The translations under genes were made by a program, and so were the position numbers. From Geobacter sp. (GTDB taxonomy: Bacteria > Desulfobacterota > Desulfuromonadia > Geobacterales > Pseudopelobacteraceae), in NCBI GenBank assembly GCA_027346925.1, contig DAIERH010000002.1, positions 1 to 58,362 of the forward strand: a stretch of DNA of 58,362 nt, in the 5' to 3' direction. The notes under the pieces are model-generated. The model made no database searches. It worked only from the letters and a program-made list of their open reading frames with translations, and had not been told where the DNA came from. Shown here one piece after another: positions 1 through 7,310 of this stretch (positions are counted from its first letter, which is position 1; each line of letters opens with the position of its first letter).

Positions 1-8
1 CGTTATGC
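1..8 (+). repeat. attC right end (R' box), split by window start
   Basis: The window opens with CGTTATGC, the right-hand crossover box of an attC. It is followed at once by the stop codon of the first minus-strand gene, the same arrangement as at the other sites. The left half of an attC is at 58337-58362. The two probably belong to one site. Confidence 0.6.
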
Positions 9-362
9 TGGGTAAAGCTGTATCTCGATTACATCCTGAGATAGTGGCTTTGCCCTCTCGATAAAGCACTGCACCGGAGATTCGGCCAGCACTCGCCCCA
101 CATCCATCATTACTGCCCGGTATCCGTACCGCTGGAGGGTGGCATACTCAGAGGGAGTGAACCAGCGCCGCAATTGCTCCAGAGTCAAACATGCGCTCCC
201 CATTGCCATGCCGAGGATGCCGCGTTGATCCACCCGGCCAAACTCAACATACCACGGCGGCAGATTGTCCCAATCCTCGCGCTCTTCCGCCCACCGCTGA
301 GAAAATCCGGGTTTCCACGGTCCTCTACCGTCCTTGTCCTGCACTCTGTAAACTGTCGGCAT
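3..362 (-). CDS. Cassette protein, unknown (119 aa)
   Basis: I do not recognise this protein. It is tryptophan-rich near the N terminus and shows no membrane segment or known catalytic motif. The ATG at 362 follows a strong AGGAGG site, which rules out the longer upstream start. The TAA stop is read from the TTA of the attC crossover box at 2-8. The next attC starts about 24 bases upstream of the start codon, so the gene fills a single-gene cassette. Expression probably depends on the leftward early transcript. Confidence 0.7.
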   Translation of the reverse strand: MPTVYRVQDKDGRGPWKPGFSQRWAEEREDWDNLPPWYVEFGRVDQRGILGMAMGSACLTLEQLRRWFTPSEYATLQRYGYRAVMMDVGRVLAESPVQCFIERAKPLSQDVIEIQLYPA

Positions 363-385
363 CCTCAATTCCTCCTGCGAAATCA

Positions 386-448
386 GCATAACCACGATGG
401 TGGACAGGGGCCGAAACTACCCGGCCCGTCACCACGTGGCCGTTAGAT
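386..448 (+). repeat. attC site (array C)
   Basis: Left box GCATAAC and right box GTTAGAT enclose imperfect inverted arms (GGTGGACAGGGGCCG against CGGCCCGTCACC). The left arm carries extra unpaired bases. The TAA stop of the downstream methyltransferase gene overlaps the right box. Confidence 0.8.
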
Positions 449-928
449 TACTTCGTTCACCACCACGCCGAGGCCGGACTTTTTCAAAATCTCCAGATTG
501 TCCTTACCGTAGGCCACCAAGCAGATCGGTGCGCCAGAGTTGAAATCCGCCCGTTTGCCGTCAACGAAGTGGAAGTGTGGCCGCCCTTTGAGGAACAGTA
601 CACCGTCAGCCTTGCCCCACACCGTCTCGTAAAACATGGCAGTCTCGGTGCGGGCCGGTATCAAGGCAATACCGTTGCCATGCTCGGCCATCCGTTTCAG
701 CCAGGAGACGGCAAATTTCCCAAAAGGCGGGTTGCACCATACCCGGCCATGCCACGGCTGATTGAGCCCGTTGTCCTGCACCGTGTAATGCTTGGCCGCT
801 GTCGGCCACGGACGGTTGACCGGGCTGCATGGGTCAAGATCGAACTGCCCCAACTTCGCCAGGATCTCCGGTGGTGTCAGCCACTCGTCATTTTTCATTG
901 CTGCACTTTGATGCCCTGATAATCCCAT
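443..928 (-). CDS. dam: Phage DNA N-6-adenine methyltransferase (Dam-like)
   Basis: The 161-residue protein resembles the compact phage Dam family that methylates adenine N6 using S-adenosylmethionine. It begins with the family's typical DEWLTPPEIL stretch and a DLDPC segment, and has the catalytic NPPF motif near residue 66 followed by WLKRMAE. Length is normal for the family. The start at 928 follows GGAGG at good spacing, and the stop lies in the attC crossover box, so it is the only gene of its cassette. Modification of phage DNA against host restriction is the likely role; this is inferred. Confidence 0.88.
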   Translation of the reverse strand: MGLSGHQSAAMKNDEWLTPPEILAKLGQFDLDPCSPVNRPWPTAAKHYTVQDNGLNQPWHGRVWCNPPFGKFAVSWLKRMAEHGNGIALIPARTETAMFYETVWGKADGVLFLKGRPHFHFVDGKRADFNSGAPICLVAYGKDNLEILKKSGLGVVVNEVI

Positions 929-942
929 TCCTGCCTCCAGTA

Positions 943-1014
943 ATCTAACCAGGCGTAGCAGACGGATTCCGTTCCGCTGCGCTCCACTTCACCGCTGTAC
1001 TCAAGCCGTTATGC
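943..1014 (+). repeat. attC site (array C), long variant
   Basis: Left box ATCTAAC and right box GTTATGC flank arms GTAGCAGACGG and CCGCTGTAC, with an extra G on the left. At 72 bp this is the longest site in the window. Its right end matches the attC at 7253-7310. Confidence 0.75.
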
Positions 1015-1239
1015 TCACCATTGACAGGTACAACCTTGTTTTCCGTCGTAGGAAGGAGCACCACACTCCTGACAAAAACCCAACGGTTGCAACCCTCCTG
1101 TTCTTTCCTTTAAGCCAATAGTTCGATTAAACAAAGTTTGCCTTGGTATTACTCTGTCCGAACATGTTTTATAGACGTACCCATCCAGACAATTTCCATC
1201 CCAAGTTCTACCATGGCATTTTTTGTTTTGGCATTTCAT
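1015..1239 (-). CDS. Small zinc-ribbon cassette protein (74 aa)
   Basis: The protein begins with a CxxxxC pair (KCQNKKCHG) and ends with CQEC...CTC, so one or two zinc-binding knuckles are likely. No enzyme motif is visible. Its ATG overlaps the TGA of the gene before it by four bases (ATGA), so the two are translationally coupled and share a cassette. The stop lies just beyond the crossover box of the attC at 943-1014. A nucleic-acid or protein binding role is only a guess. Confidence 0.7.
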   Translation of the reverse strand: MKCQNKKCHGRTWDGNCLDGYVYKTCSDRVIPRQTLFNRTIGLKERTGGLQPLGFCQECGAPSYDGKQGCTCQW

Positions 1240-1550
1240 GCTACCACCCCTTTCCCCTTACAGGCATAGCAGGCATATGAACCGCCATCTTCATCGCCGT
1301 CCTCTCCAGTCCCATCACAATAAGTGCACAGACGAGATTCAACTATCAATTCCTTGCCGATCTCCAAACAATCGTCATCGTCAACCCAGTCATGCAGAAG
1401 ACGATTTCCTGTTCGGTATAATAGCAACCGGAGATTGTAAACTTCTTCCGCCAGAGTATTTAATCGCTTATTTGTATTTGTAAGGCATTTGTCACAATTC
1501 CCATTCAAGGTGCCTCTTACAGGTTTTCCATATTGCTTCGTTGAATTCAT
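1236..1550 (-). CDS. DnaJ-type zinc-finger cassette protein (104 aa)
   Basis: The C-terminal half has CxxCxGxG-like repeats (CTYCDGTGEDGD, then CYACKGKG) as in the DnaJ cysteine-rich domain. The central part contains YNLRLLLYRTG. The same layout and near-identical wording occur in the array B cassette at 53599-53970, so the two are paralogues in different arrays. The ATG at 1550 follows AGGAGGAAAG, and the short upstream extension has no ribosome site. Function is unknown; a zinc-dependent binding role is likely. Confidence 0.78.
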   Translation of the reverse strand: MNSTKQYGKPVRGTLNGNCDKCLTNTNKRLNTLAEEVYNLRLLLYRTGNRLLHDWVDDDDCLEIGKELIVESRLCTYCDGTGEDGDEDGGSYACYACKGKGVVA

Positions 1551-1574
1551 CTTTCCTCCTCTTGCCGCAGACTG

Positions 1575-1634
1575 GCATAACCAGTCGCGGCACACGGTCT
1601 GCGCTCCGATTGCCGGTGCGCTTTGTCGTTATAA
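1575..1634 (+). repeat. attC site (array C)
   Basis: Left box GCATAAC and right box GTTATAA enclose arms GCGGCACACGG and CCGGTGCGC, with an extra G in the left arm. It is almost the same sequence as the next site at 2390-2444. The right box supplies the TAA stop of the gene to its right. Confidence 0.85.
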
Positions 1635-2357
1635 ATCTAATTGAGATTGCGGCAGCTCCCAAACCGGCGCGGAATTATGCCGCTCGATCCTCCACGCCAA
1701 CACTTCCGATTTTTGACTTGCTGAAATATCCGTGTAGCACCCTTTCCAGCGTTCGGTGTTGCCGTTGTTTCTGCCACAGTTGCACGAATCGGCAGACCCT
1801 AAGGGCAGCAGCTTAAATATGTCCGGGTTCAACATTCGGAGTCCGTGAACCTTGCACCGTGGGCGGCCTTGATCGTCACACACAACGGCCATCACTTCCG
1901 CCATTCTCGCCCACCATGATTTTGTCCCCGGCGTCGGCCACTGGCCAGAGCTGCCGATTGCAATTCGTGGGTAATTGTCAACGAGCCTTTCCAGATGCTC
2001 CATTGATTCGTGCATGTGGTAGACCGGCACGCCAAAGGGTGCTTTGCGACCGTACTGAAACATCAGCCGCCAGTTGTCATCCTCGGTGCCATCAATGATG
2101 TCCGGTATCAGGTGCCAGTCGTAACCAGGATGCGCCACCCACTCATTCACCCACCGATAGTATTCATCCCAATCGGGGGTTTTGCCGCCCTTCCAGAAGG
2201 TAAAAGCACCGTTGTCCAGCACGAAAGAGGCGCACGTTGCCGCCACTATGTTCATATCCTGCTGGTTTGCGAAAGAGACAAGCGCGTGTTTCCCTGACAA
2301 AAATCGGGCGATTTCAACGCTATTCCCGCCTATCGGTGTTCCATGATATGCAATCAA
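1629..2357 (-). CDS. Tgt/DpdA-like protein (242 aa)
   Basis: The sequence has features of phage proteins related to tRNA-guanine transglycosylase and DpdA, which insert 7-deazaguanine bases: a LDNGAF segment near the N terminus, a DWHLIPDII strand, YHMHES, a IAIGSSG strand, a HGLRML segment and a GSADS motif followed by CNC. A TIM-barrel fold is expected. A TTG start is chosen because GAGGG lies seven bases upstream and no ATG occurs nearby. The stop is the TAA of the attC crossover box. No 7-deazaguanine biosynthesis genes are seen here, so a substrate cannot be named. Confidence 0.55.
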   Translation of the reverse strand: MIAYHGTPIGGNSVEIARFLSGKHALVSFANQQDMNIVAATCASFVLDNGAFTFWKGGKTPDWDEYYRWVNEWVAHPGYDWHLIPDIIDGTEDDNWRLMFQYGRKAPFGVPVYHMHESMEHLERLVDNYPRIAIGSSGQWPTPGTKSWWARMAEVMAVVCDDQGRPRCKVHGLRMLNPDIFKLLPLGSADSCNCGRNNGNTERWKGCYTDISASQKSEVLAWRIERHNSAPVWELPQSQLDL

Positions 2358-2389
2358 AATCTAGCCCTCACTTCGTAGCCGCCACCGAT

Positions 2390-2444
2390 TTATAACCAGT
2401 CGCGGCACACAGTCGCTTCGCGCTGGTGCGCTTTGTCGTTATAC
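2390..2444 (+). repeat. attC site (array C)
   Basis: Left box TTATAAC and right box GTTATAC flank the arms GCGGCAC and GTGCGC; the left arm has one extra G. The stop of the gene at 2439-2840 is in the right box. It is a near-copy of the site at 1575-1634. Confidence 0.87.
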
Positions 2445-2840
2445 CCTGAACTTCAAAAACGCTTCTGGCAGTGCCACGTTTGCCGGAATTTCATATTCAA
2501 AGAACAAAGGTGCTATCTGTTTCGCTTTGTATCCAGCCAAGCCGCAGCCAATCTGTGTGACCAGAAAAAAGAGTTGGGGGTTCTGCTTGGCAAACTTAAT
2601 GAACTTGCCTATTTGCGCCGATATTGCCGAAAGAGGCAGAGTTTCCAGCCTTGCGCCTTTAGTGGCTATCCCGTAGGACTGCCCCATCAAGCCAACACCT
2701 TGCCCTGCTTTCGCTCCAAACTTACGCATCGCCAGCAGAGCAGCACCCTTGCCGTGCCTTCCGGAGTAGTTGGAGCCAAAGACGAAGATTTCATTGCCTT
2801 CGAGTTTGGTGATATTGTCGGGTGCTACTTTGATTTCCAT
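2439..2840 (-). CDS. Macro-like phage non-structural protein (A1S_2505-like)
   Basis: The 133-residue protein has the pattern of a common phage family with a macro-like fold: NEIFVFGSN, then GRHGKGAA, then GQGVGLMGQSYGIATK. Relatives are thought to bind ADP-ribose-like ligands, but their function is not established. The start at 2840 is preceded by GGAGGGACTT; the longer upstream reading would run through the attC. The gene fills a single cassette and its stop is in the crossover box of the attC on its left. Confidence 0.72.
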   Translation of the reverse strand: MEIKVAPDNITKLEGNEIFVFGSNYSGRHGKGAALLAMRKFGAKAGQGVGLMGQSYGIATKGARLETLPLSAISAQIGKFIKFAKQNPQLFFLVTQIGCGLAGYKAKQIAPLFFEYEIPANVALPEAFLKFRV

Positions 2841-2854
2841 AAGTCCCTCCAAGG

Positions 2855-2916
2855 GTATAACCAGCTTATTGGTGCTGTCTGCGCTGCGCTTCACAGCACA
2901 GCTAGATACGTTATGG
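2855..2916 (+). repeat. attC site (array C)
   Basis: Left box GTATAAC and right box GTTATGG flank arms TTGGTGCTGT and ACAGCACAG, again with an extra G on the left. The gene to the right ends with TAA inside the right box. Confidence 0.75.
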
Positions 2917-3111
2917 TACTCCACATATATCGCATTGGACGGCGCATGGCTTGTTGTCGCGGAACACCAGTGGGCAATTAGCGTTCAGATTGCCCTCATG
3001 GAACAAACGTGATTGCATCTCCAGTGCCTTCTGTGCAGCTTCCCCCAATGTTTCGGCATGCACCCCGATACCCTGCGCCATGCCTTTTCGGTCAAAATTG
3101 TATCGTTGCAT
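2911..3111 (-). CDS. Small cassette protein, unknown (66 aa)
   Basis: I do not recognise this protein. It starts with QRYNFDRKGMAQG and ends with a cysteine-rich tail containing CDIC. The opening resembles the array A cassette protein at 8639-8935 (KRYNLDRM), which may reflect distant kinship. The ATG at 3111 follows GGAGGTGCCAG. A longer reading from 3144 would start inside the attC and has no ribosome site. The stop is in the attC crossover box. Confidence 0.68.
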   Translation of the reverse strand: MQRYNFDRKGMAQGIGVHAETLGEAAQKALEMQSRLFHEGNLNANCPLVFRDNKPCAVQCDICGVP

Positions 3112-3125
3112 CTGGCACCTCCGTA

Positions 3126-3180
3126 CCATAACCACTGCATCCACGCCGACCTCCGGCGCGTGATGCGCGGCCCGTTACTC
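3126..3180 (+). repeat. attC site, last of array C
   Basis: Left box CCATAAC and right box GTTACTC flank arms GCATCCACG and GCGTGATGC, with an extra C on the left. The right box contains the stop codon of the core helicase, so this site marks the border between cassettes and the core genome. Confidence 0.8.
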
Positions 3181-4629
3181 AAACAACCCCTTCCCCGAAC
3201 TCCGCCCCTGCCGCCTCATATTCCACTTCACATAAGCCCACTTGGGATCATATCCCCGCCGCTTTGCCAGAGCCTGCAGTTCCTCCAGCGTCTTGCACAT
3301 GCCTTCTTCCCGCTTCTTATCGGCAGCGGCCCGCCGTTCTTCAATCTGCCGAAACCGCTCAACGTCAAGTTCTTCCAGGTCGCCGTCAACCTGCTCGATC
3401 TTGCGGGTGTTTGCCTCATGGAGGTGCCCACAGTAGGGACATTTAGGGCCAGGCGGCAGGTAGACAGCATAGCACTTCTCGCATTGCTTCGTGCGAAGAC
3501 TTTTCTCGGTGTCTGACTTTTTGGTCCGTTTCGCTTCGCCGTCCAGGGACCACTCTATATCGCCGTCTGGATGCCCGAGCAGATGCAGCCCGTGGCGGTC
3601 GACATTGCTGACGTGGTCCAGAATCCAAGCACAGTCCTTGCCAGGGGAAACCCGCAACGTCCGGCCAATCTGCTGCATCACCAGCGACAACGAGGCGGTC
3701 GGGCGTAGTAGGATGCCGGCGGCCACCACCGGAACGTCTGTCCCCTCTGATATCAGGTCGCAACTCGTCAGGACGTTCAGTTGACCATTCCCAAGGGCCG
3801 AAATGCGGTTTTTCCTATCCACGTCCGACATAGTGCCATCGACGGACGTTGCTTGAAACCCGGCGGCCCGGAACTGATCGGCTACATGCTCGGCATGGGC
3901 TACAGAGGCACAGAAGGCAATGGCCGGAGCTCCGCTGCATATCCTCCGATAGTGGTCAACAGCGCAACCCGTGATCACCGGTTTGTCCATGACTGCTGTT
4001 ACTTCGCCTTGTTTGTACTCGCCAAAGCGTTTGTGTAACCCCGACAGGTCGGCGCCAACGGGCGGAGCGTAGATCCTGGGTGGGGACAGGAAACCACGCC
4101 GTATCAACTCCGACATGGGGGGGCCGGCCACCATGGAGTCAAAATGCCCACCGCAATGACGACCAAGCCCGCGGCCATCCATGCGGCACGGAGTGGCGGT
4201 CACGCCTAGTAGCTTCGCTGCCGAGTAATGCCTTATGATCTTGTCCCACGATGCGGCCACGGAGTGATGGCATTCGTCGCTGACGATCAACTGCGGTGCC
4301 GGGTACTTACCCAGCCTTAGCACCAGTGTCTGGACACTGGCAACCTGGACGGGCATAAATGGGTCAGGGGTAAAACTAGGGGCAATGATGCCATGGTGGA
4401 CACTGAGTTCGTGTAGAGCTTCAGAAAATTGTCGGATAAGTTCCTGCCGATGAACAAGAAACCATACACGATTATTCCGTTTTACGGCGCCTTCTGCAAT
4501 GTGACTTGCCACCACGGTCTTGCCCCCGCCTGTACTAAGCTGATACAGCACAGCCTGGTCACCCTGCCGAAAACGATTCCTGATGTGTTGCACGTCGCGG
4601 GATTGGTAATCACGAAGGGCGAATTTCAT
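3175..4629 (-). CDS. DEAD-like superfamily 2 helicase
   Basis: The 484-residue protein is a DNA or RNA translocase of superfamily 2. Walker A STGGGKT lies near residue 33, the DECH box near residue 115 and VTATP near residue 145. The C-terminal RecA lobe ends with an arginine-finger stretch QQIGRTLR. A four-cysteine zinc knuckle (CEKC and CPYC) follows near residue 390. The start overlaps the stop of the MazG-like gene by four bases, giving an operon IntI, MazG-like, helicase. The stop sits in the terminal attC box. A role in phage replication is likely. Confidence 0.9.
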   Translation of the reverse strand: MKFALRDYQSRDVQHIRNRFRQGDQAVLYQLSTGGGKTVVASHIAEGAVKRNNRVWFLVHRQELIRQFSEALHELSVHHGIIAPSFTPDPFMPVQVASVQTLVLRLGKYPAPQLIVSDECHHSVAASWDKIIRHYSAAKLLGVTATPCRMDGRGLGRHCGGHFDSMVAGPPMSELIRRGFLSPPRIYAPPVGADLSGLHKRFGEYKQGEVTAVMDKPVITGCAVDHYRRICSGAPAIAFCASVAHAEHVADQFRAAGFQATSVDGTMSDVDRKNRISALGNGQLNVLTSCDLISEGTDVPVVAAGILLRPTASLSLVMQQIGRTLRVSPGKDCAWILDHVSNVDRHGLHLLGHPDGDIEWSLDGEAKRTKKSDTEKSLRTKQCEKCYAVYLPPGPKCPYCGHLHEANTRKIEQVDGDLEELDVERFRQIEERRAAADKKREEGMCKTLEELQALAKRRGYDPKWAYVKWNMRRQGRSSGKGLFE

Positions 4630-4892
4630 TCGAGATAGTACCCCCGGTCTAGGTTGTTGTCTATGACCTCCTCTCTAGCCAGATCGATGTCCGCACCCCG
4701 GCCGGAGAGTATCCTGTGCAGGGTTTCGGTGCTCTGTTTGACATCCCATGCCTCGGCGGCCGCGTGCTGGAGATTGCCGACCAGAAGCGCGCGGCCCACC
4801 TCCAGAACCTCGGAAAGCAGGTGCCACCACTGGCGCCAGAGGGAATTGGTTACGAATCGGGTGGGAGGGAACTGGTATAAGGGCTTGTTCAC
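4626..4892 (-). CDS. MazG-like nucleotide pyrophosphohydrolase (88 aa)
   Basis: The all-alpha pattern WWHLLSEVLEVGRALL followed by HAAAEAWDVKQSTETL matches small phage MazG-like NTP pyrophosphatases. The acidic residues spaced as ExxxE and ExxD are expected to bind magnesium. Such enzymes hydrolyse nucleoside triphosphates and may clean the nucleotide pool during replication. A GTG start overlaps the IntI stop (GTGA), and its own stop overlaps the helicase start, so the three genes are translationally coupled. Confidence 0.75.
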   Translation of the reverse strand: MNKPLYQFPPTRFVTNSLWRQWWHLLSEVLEVGRALLVGNLQHAAAEAWDVKQSTETLHRILSGRGADIDLAREEVIDNNLDRGYYLE

Positions 4893-6052
4893 AGCATGCC
4901 TCCCTGGGCAACGCCGGCCAGGATCTGACAGGCGTCTTCGGCAGGGGTGAGCCCGAGGCGGGCAGCGTGGGCTATGAGCCAGCGCCGGATATCATCGGGC
5001 ACGACTACTTCGATAGCATCTCCAGCGAGACCAAGCAGCCGATCCAGGGGGCTGCGGATGCCAACCGAGCGGGTGAACTGGGTATAGGTTTCGGTGGTCT
5101 TGACGTTGCGATGGCCGAGCATGCGCTGCAGCTGACGAATATCAAGGCCATCTTCGAGCATGTGGGTGGCGAAACTGTGCCGCATGCAGTGGGGCGTGGC
5201 GTGCTTGAGGACATGGGCTTTTCTTCTGGCGATCTGAAATGCCTCCTGCACTGCGGTGACATGGATGTGCGGCCGACCTTGGCTGCCGTCTTCGGCGCTC
5301 CAGCGTGACTGAGCCGGGAAAAGGAACTGCCAACCGAATTCCTTTGATGCTGACCGGTATTTGCGGGCAAGGGCATCCGGCAGTTCTACGCAGCCGAATC
5401 CTTCGGCCAGATCGGCGTCATGGATGCGTTTTGCTTCGGCAATTTGTTCCCGCAGCGGCTCTATGAGCATCTGGGGAATATCGAGTACCCGGGCGGTGCC
5501 ATGTTTGCTCTCGCGGATGTCCAATTTGCCCCGGTCAAGATCCACATCCTTGACTCTGATCTCCAGACAATCGACCTCTACCCGGAGACCACAGCCGTAC
5601 ATGAGGGAGTTGATGAGCCGGTAAACCCCGGTTGAAGCGGTGATGATGCCGCGCACTTCTTCACGGGAGAGGATGACGTACAGATGCTGGGAGCGTTTGG
5701 CCCGGGCAGCGTCGATCTTGCCCGGCTCGGTTTTCAGGACGTTGCGATAGAAGAAGAGCAGGGCGTTGAATGCCTGGTTCTGGGTGCTGGCCGAGACATG
5801 CCGGACCTCGGCCAGATAGGTGAGGTACTTGCGGATGGCGGTTTCAGACACGTCCATGCAATGGGTGCGGTATTTCCAGCAGATAAAGTCGACGGCCCAG
5901 CAGCGGTATGCTTTGCGGGTGGATTTTTTAGAATGATGCAGGGCAAATTCCTTTTCCAAATCTGACAGCCAGACAACAACAGACGGCCTTTTCAGTGTTT
6001 CATTATCCGCTGCATTTCGGTTGTTGTGGTTGTCATTCCGGTATATTGCCAT
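4889..6052 (-). CDS. intI: Integron integrase (IntI-type tyrosine recombinase)
   Basis: This 387-residue recombinase has the full catalytic set R157, K183, H288, R291, H314 and Y323. The N-terminal SAM-like core-binding domain spans about 25-110. The diagnostic IntI insert is present at about 215-250, with LPDALARKY followed by a tryptophan-rich FGWQFLFPAQ stretch, as in IntI1. Plain XerC/D or phage integrases lack this insert. The ATG at 6052 follows AAAGGAGCGAATC. About 50 residues after the usual SPLD end form an extra C-terminal helical extension. An attI-like site lies just upstream. The gene is coupled to a MazG-like gene and a helicase. Confidence 0.93.
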   Translation of the reverse strand: MAIYRNDNHNNRNAADNETLKRPSVVVWLSDLEKEFALHHSKKSTRKAYRCWAVDFICWKYRTHCMDVSETAIRKYLTYLAEVRHVSASTQNQAFNALLFFYRNVLKTEPGKIDAARAKRSQHLYVILSREEVRGIITASTGVYRLINSLMYGCGLRVEVDCLEIRVKDVDLDRGKLDIRESKHGTARVLDIPQMLIEPLREQIAEAKRIHDADLAEGFGCVELPDALARKYRSASKEFGWQFLFPAQSRWSAEDGSQGRPHIHVTAVQEAFQIARRKAHVLKHATPHCMRHSFATHMLEDGLDIRQLQRMLGHRNVKTTETYTQFTRSVGIRSPLDRLLGLAGDAIEVVVPDDIRRWLIAHAARLGLTPAEDACQILAGVAQGGML

Positions 6053-6068
6053 GATTCGCTCCTTTCTG

Positions 6069-6108
6069 CTTATACAGACCCGGTTGGTGGTGTAATCAAT
6101 GGTTATGC
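6069..6108 (+). other. attI-like site 1 (array A)
   Basis: The 13-bp core TAATCAATGGTTA is at 6093-6105, in the leader of intI. The same core occurs exactly at 53421-53433 and 57724-57736. The right box GTTATGC (6102-6108) is the expected crossover point and holds the stop of the first cassette gene. The flank resembles attI-like site 3 (TTATNCAG and GTGTAATC). Identity as attI is inferred from position and sharing, not proven. Confidence 0.72.
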
Positions 6109-6372
6109 CAAATCTTGAAATTCTTCGATGTCGGTGTATTCGGGAACGTACTCCCCGTTTCTGGCTTTGATGCCCTCTTTGACGCCTAAGAGGAATAAAT
6201 TTTCCAGACGGTTCAAGAGTTCCTTGTCGTCCAATGACTTGATGCCACACGCCGCCTTAATTACTGCCATTTTGCAAACGGTCACAAGGTCGCTAGGCTC
6301 ATTCGCCGTACATGACGCGCATGGAGTCCCCCGACAATCGTTCTCACTGTCCAGACCGAAATAACATGCCAT
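6103..6372 (-). CDS. Cassette protein, unknown (89 aa), first in array A
   Basis: I do not recognise this protein. The N-terminal half holds a cluster of cysteines (DCRGTPCASC and a later C), suggesting metal binding. The C-terminal half is helical and acidic. The ATG at 6372 follows AGGAGCAGTTGAAA. The TAA stop is formed by the crossover box of attI-like site 1, so this is the cassette next to attI. By integron logic it would be the most recent insertion. Confidence 0.7.
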   Translation of the reverse strand: MACYFGLDSENDCRGTPCASCTANEPSDLVTVCKMAVIKAACGIKSLDDKELLNRLENLFLLGVKEGIKARNGEYVPEYTDIEEFQDLA

Positions 6373-6402
6373 TTTCAACTGCTCCTTTCTGCCACCGAAA
6401 TG

Positions 6403-6456
6403 GCATAACCAAAAAGATGCACCGTTTGACAACGGTGATCTTCTGGCCCGTTATAA
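6403..6456 (+). repeat. attC site (array A)
   Basis: Left box GCATAAC and right box GTTATAA enclose the arms AAGATGCACCGTT and AACGGTGATCTT. They pair perfectly except for one extra G in the left arm, a textbook attC with a TGAC loop. It gives the clearest orientation signal in the window. Confidence 0.9.
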
Positions 6457-6466
6457 ATCTTGCGCC

Positions 6467-7213
6467 CTATGGCCTTCCGGCCAGCAAGCCCCATGCTCGC
6501 TTGACCAAGAGCGGATTCTGTCCATTTCCAATGGCTTTAAGCCGCTCCATCCCTTCGGCCACTGCATCAGGATTTCGTTTGATTCTGGTGTAATCATCCT
6601 GTGAAAGACCCTCGCAAATTGCTCCTGTATGTTGCCGTCTGAGTGATTCTTCCGCACAAGCGAAGACAACTTTAGAAAAGTCCAAGCTTTCCAACATTGT
6701 GCAGTCGGCCTGAGCAGCGACAATCCAAAGTCGCTCGCCGTTACAGCAACTATCGGTGGCGTAACTTCCCAACACACACCAGTTCGCATCATACCCGCTC
6801 TCGGCCAGGTCTCCGAATATGCGCTGTATGTAGTCGAAAACAAGCAAGCCTGGGACGTTTTCCAAGAGCGCGAATCGTGGTCGTATGATGCGTATGCACT
6901 CGATAGTGGCCGGCCACATGTTGCGGGGGTCGTCTTCGCCCTGTTGGTGCCCGCTGACACTAAATGGCTGGCAGGGGAAACCGGCGCTAAGGACATCAAC
7001 CATTCCCGTATAGCTTGCGGCGTACCCTTCACCAATGAATGCACGGACATCGCAGAAGATGGGGGCATTGTCGAGCAATCCGTCTCTGATTCGCTGTGCT
7101 GTAACTTTCTGGCAGTGTTCGTTCCATTCGACATATCCGCAATGCCTCCAACCAAGTAACTTCGTGCCAAGTATCCCGCCGCCGCTGCCTGTGAATAGTG
7201 ATATTTCCCGCAT
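6467..7213 (-). CDS. dcm: DNA (cytosine-5-)-methyltransferase
   Basis: The 248-residue protein has C5-methyltransferase motifs in order: SLFTGSGGG (motif I), AGFPCQPFS with the catalytic cysteine at about residue 81 (IV), ALLENVPG (VI), NGERLWIVA (VIII) and LKAIGNGQNP (X). It is shorter than typical Dcm enzymes, with a very small target-recognition region. The ATG at 7213 follows GGAGG. The stop is about 16 bases from the attC box rather than inside it. Self-modification to resist restriction is a likely role. Confidence 0.9.
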   Translation of the reverse strand: MREISLFTGSGGGILGTKLLGWRHCGYVEWNEHCQKVTAQRIRDGLLDNAPIFCDVRAFIGEGYAASYTGMVDVLSAGFPCQPFSVSGHQQGEDDPRNMWPATIECIRIIRPRFALLENVPGLLVFDYIQRIFGDLAESGYDANWCVLGSYATDSCCNGERLWIVAAQADCTMLESLDFSKVVFACAEESLRRQHTGAICEGLSQDDYTRIKRNPDAVAEGMERLKAIGNGQNPLLVKRAWGLLAGRP

Positions 7214-7252
7214 TCTATGGGCCTCCGGCCCAGCCTTCGGCGGGCGCAAAAT

Positions 7253-7310
7253 TTCTAACCAAACGTAGCAGCGGGCGAAAAGCCCCGCCGCTGTACTCAA
7301 GCCGTTATAG
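7253..7310 (+). repeat. attC site (array A)
   Basis: Left box TTCTAAC and right box GTTATAG flank arms GTAGCAGCGG and CCGCTGTAC, with an extra G on the left. The right half matches the site at 943-1014 in array C, showing that the two arrays draw on related cassettes. Confidence 0.87.

Larger units (their letters stand above)
1..3180. mobile_element. Integron cassette array C, right part
   Basis: This stretch holds six of the seven cassettes of array C, which begins at the attI-like site at 57733 and continues across the window ends if the molecule is circular. Complete attC-like sites lie at 386-448, 943-1014, 1575-1634, 2390-2444, 2855-2916 and 3126-3180, each between the start of one minus-strand gene and the stop of the next. 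The array ends at 3174, where the crossover box of the last attC contains the stop codon of the core helicase. Circular continuity is inferred from the split attC at the ends. Confidence 0.8.

Noticed and set aside
4889..6250. Reading the recombinase as an ordinary lysogeny integrase with a start at 6250.
   Set aside because: The IntI-specific insert is present, attC and attI-like sites surround it, and the extra 66 N-terminal residues have no ribosome site, while ATG 6052 has a strong one.
6451..7170. A 239-codon minus-strand frame that ends exactly in an attC box.
   Set aside because: It overlaps the cytosine methyltransferase gene in another frame, has no recognisable motifs and no ribosome site.
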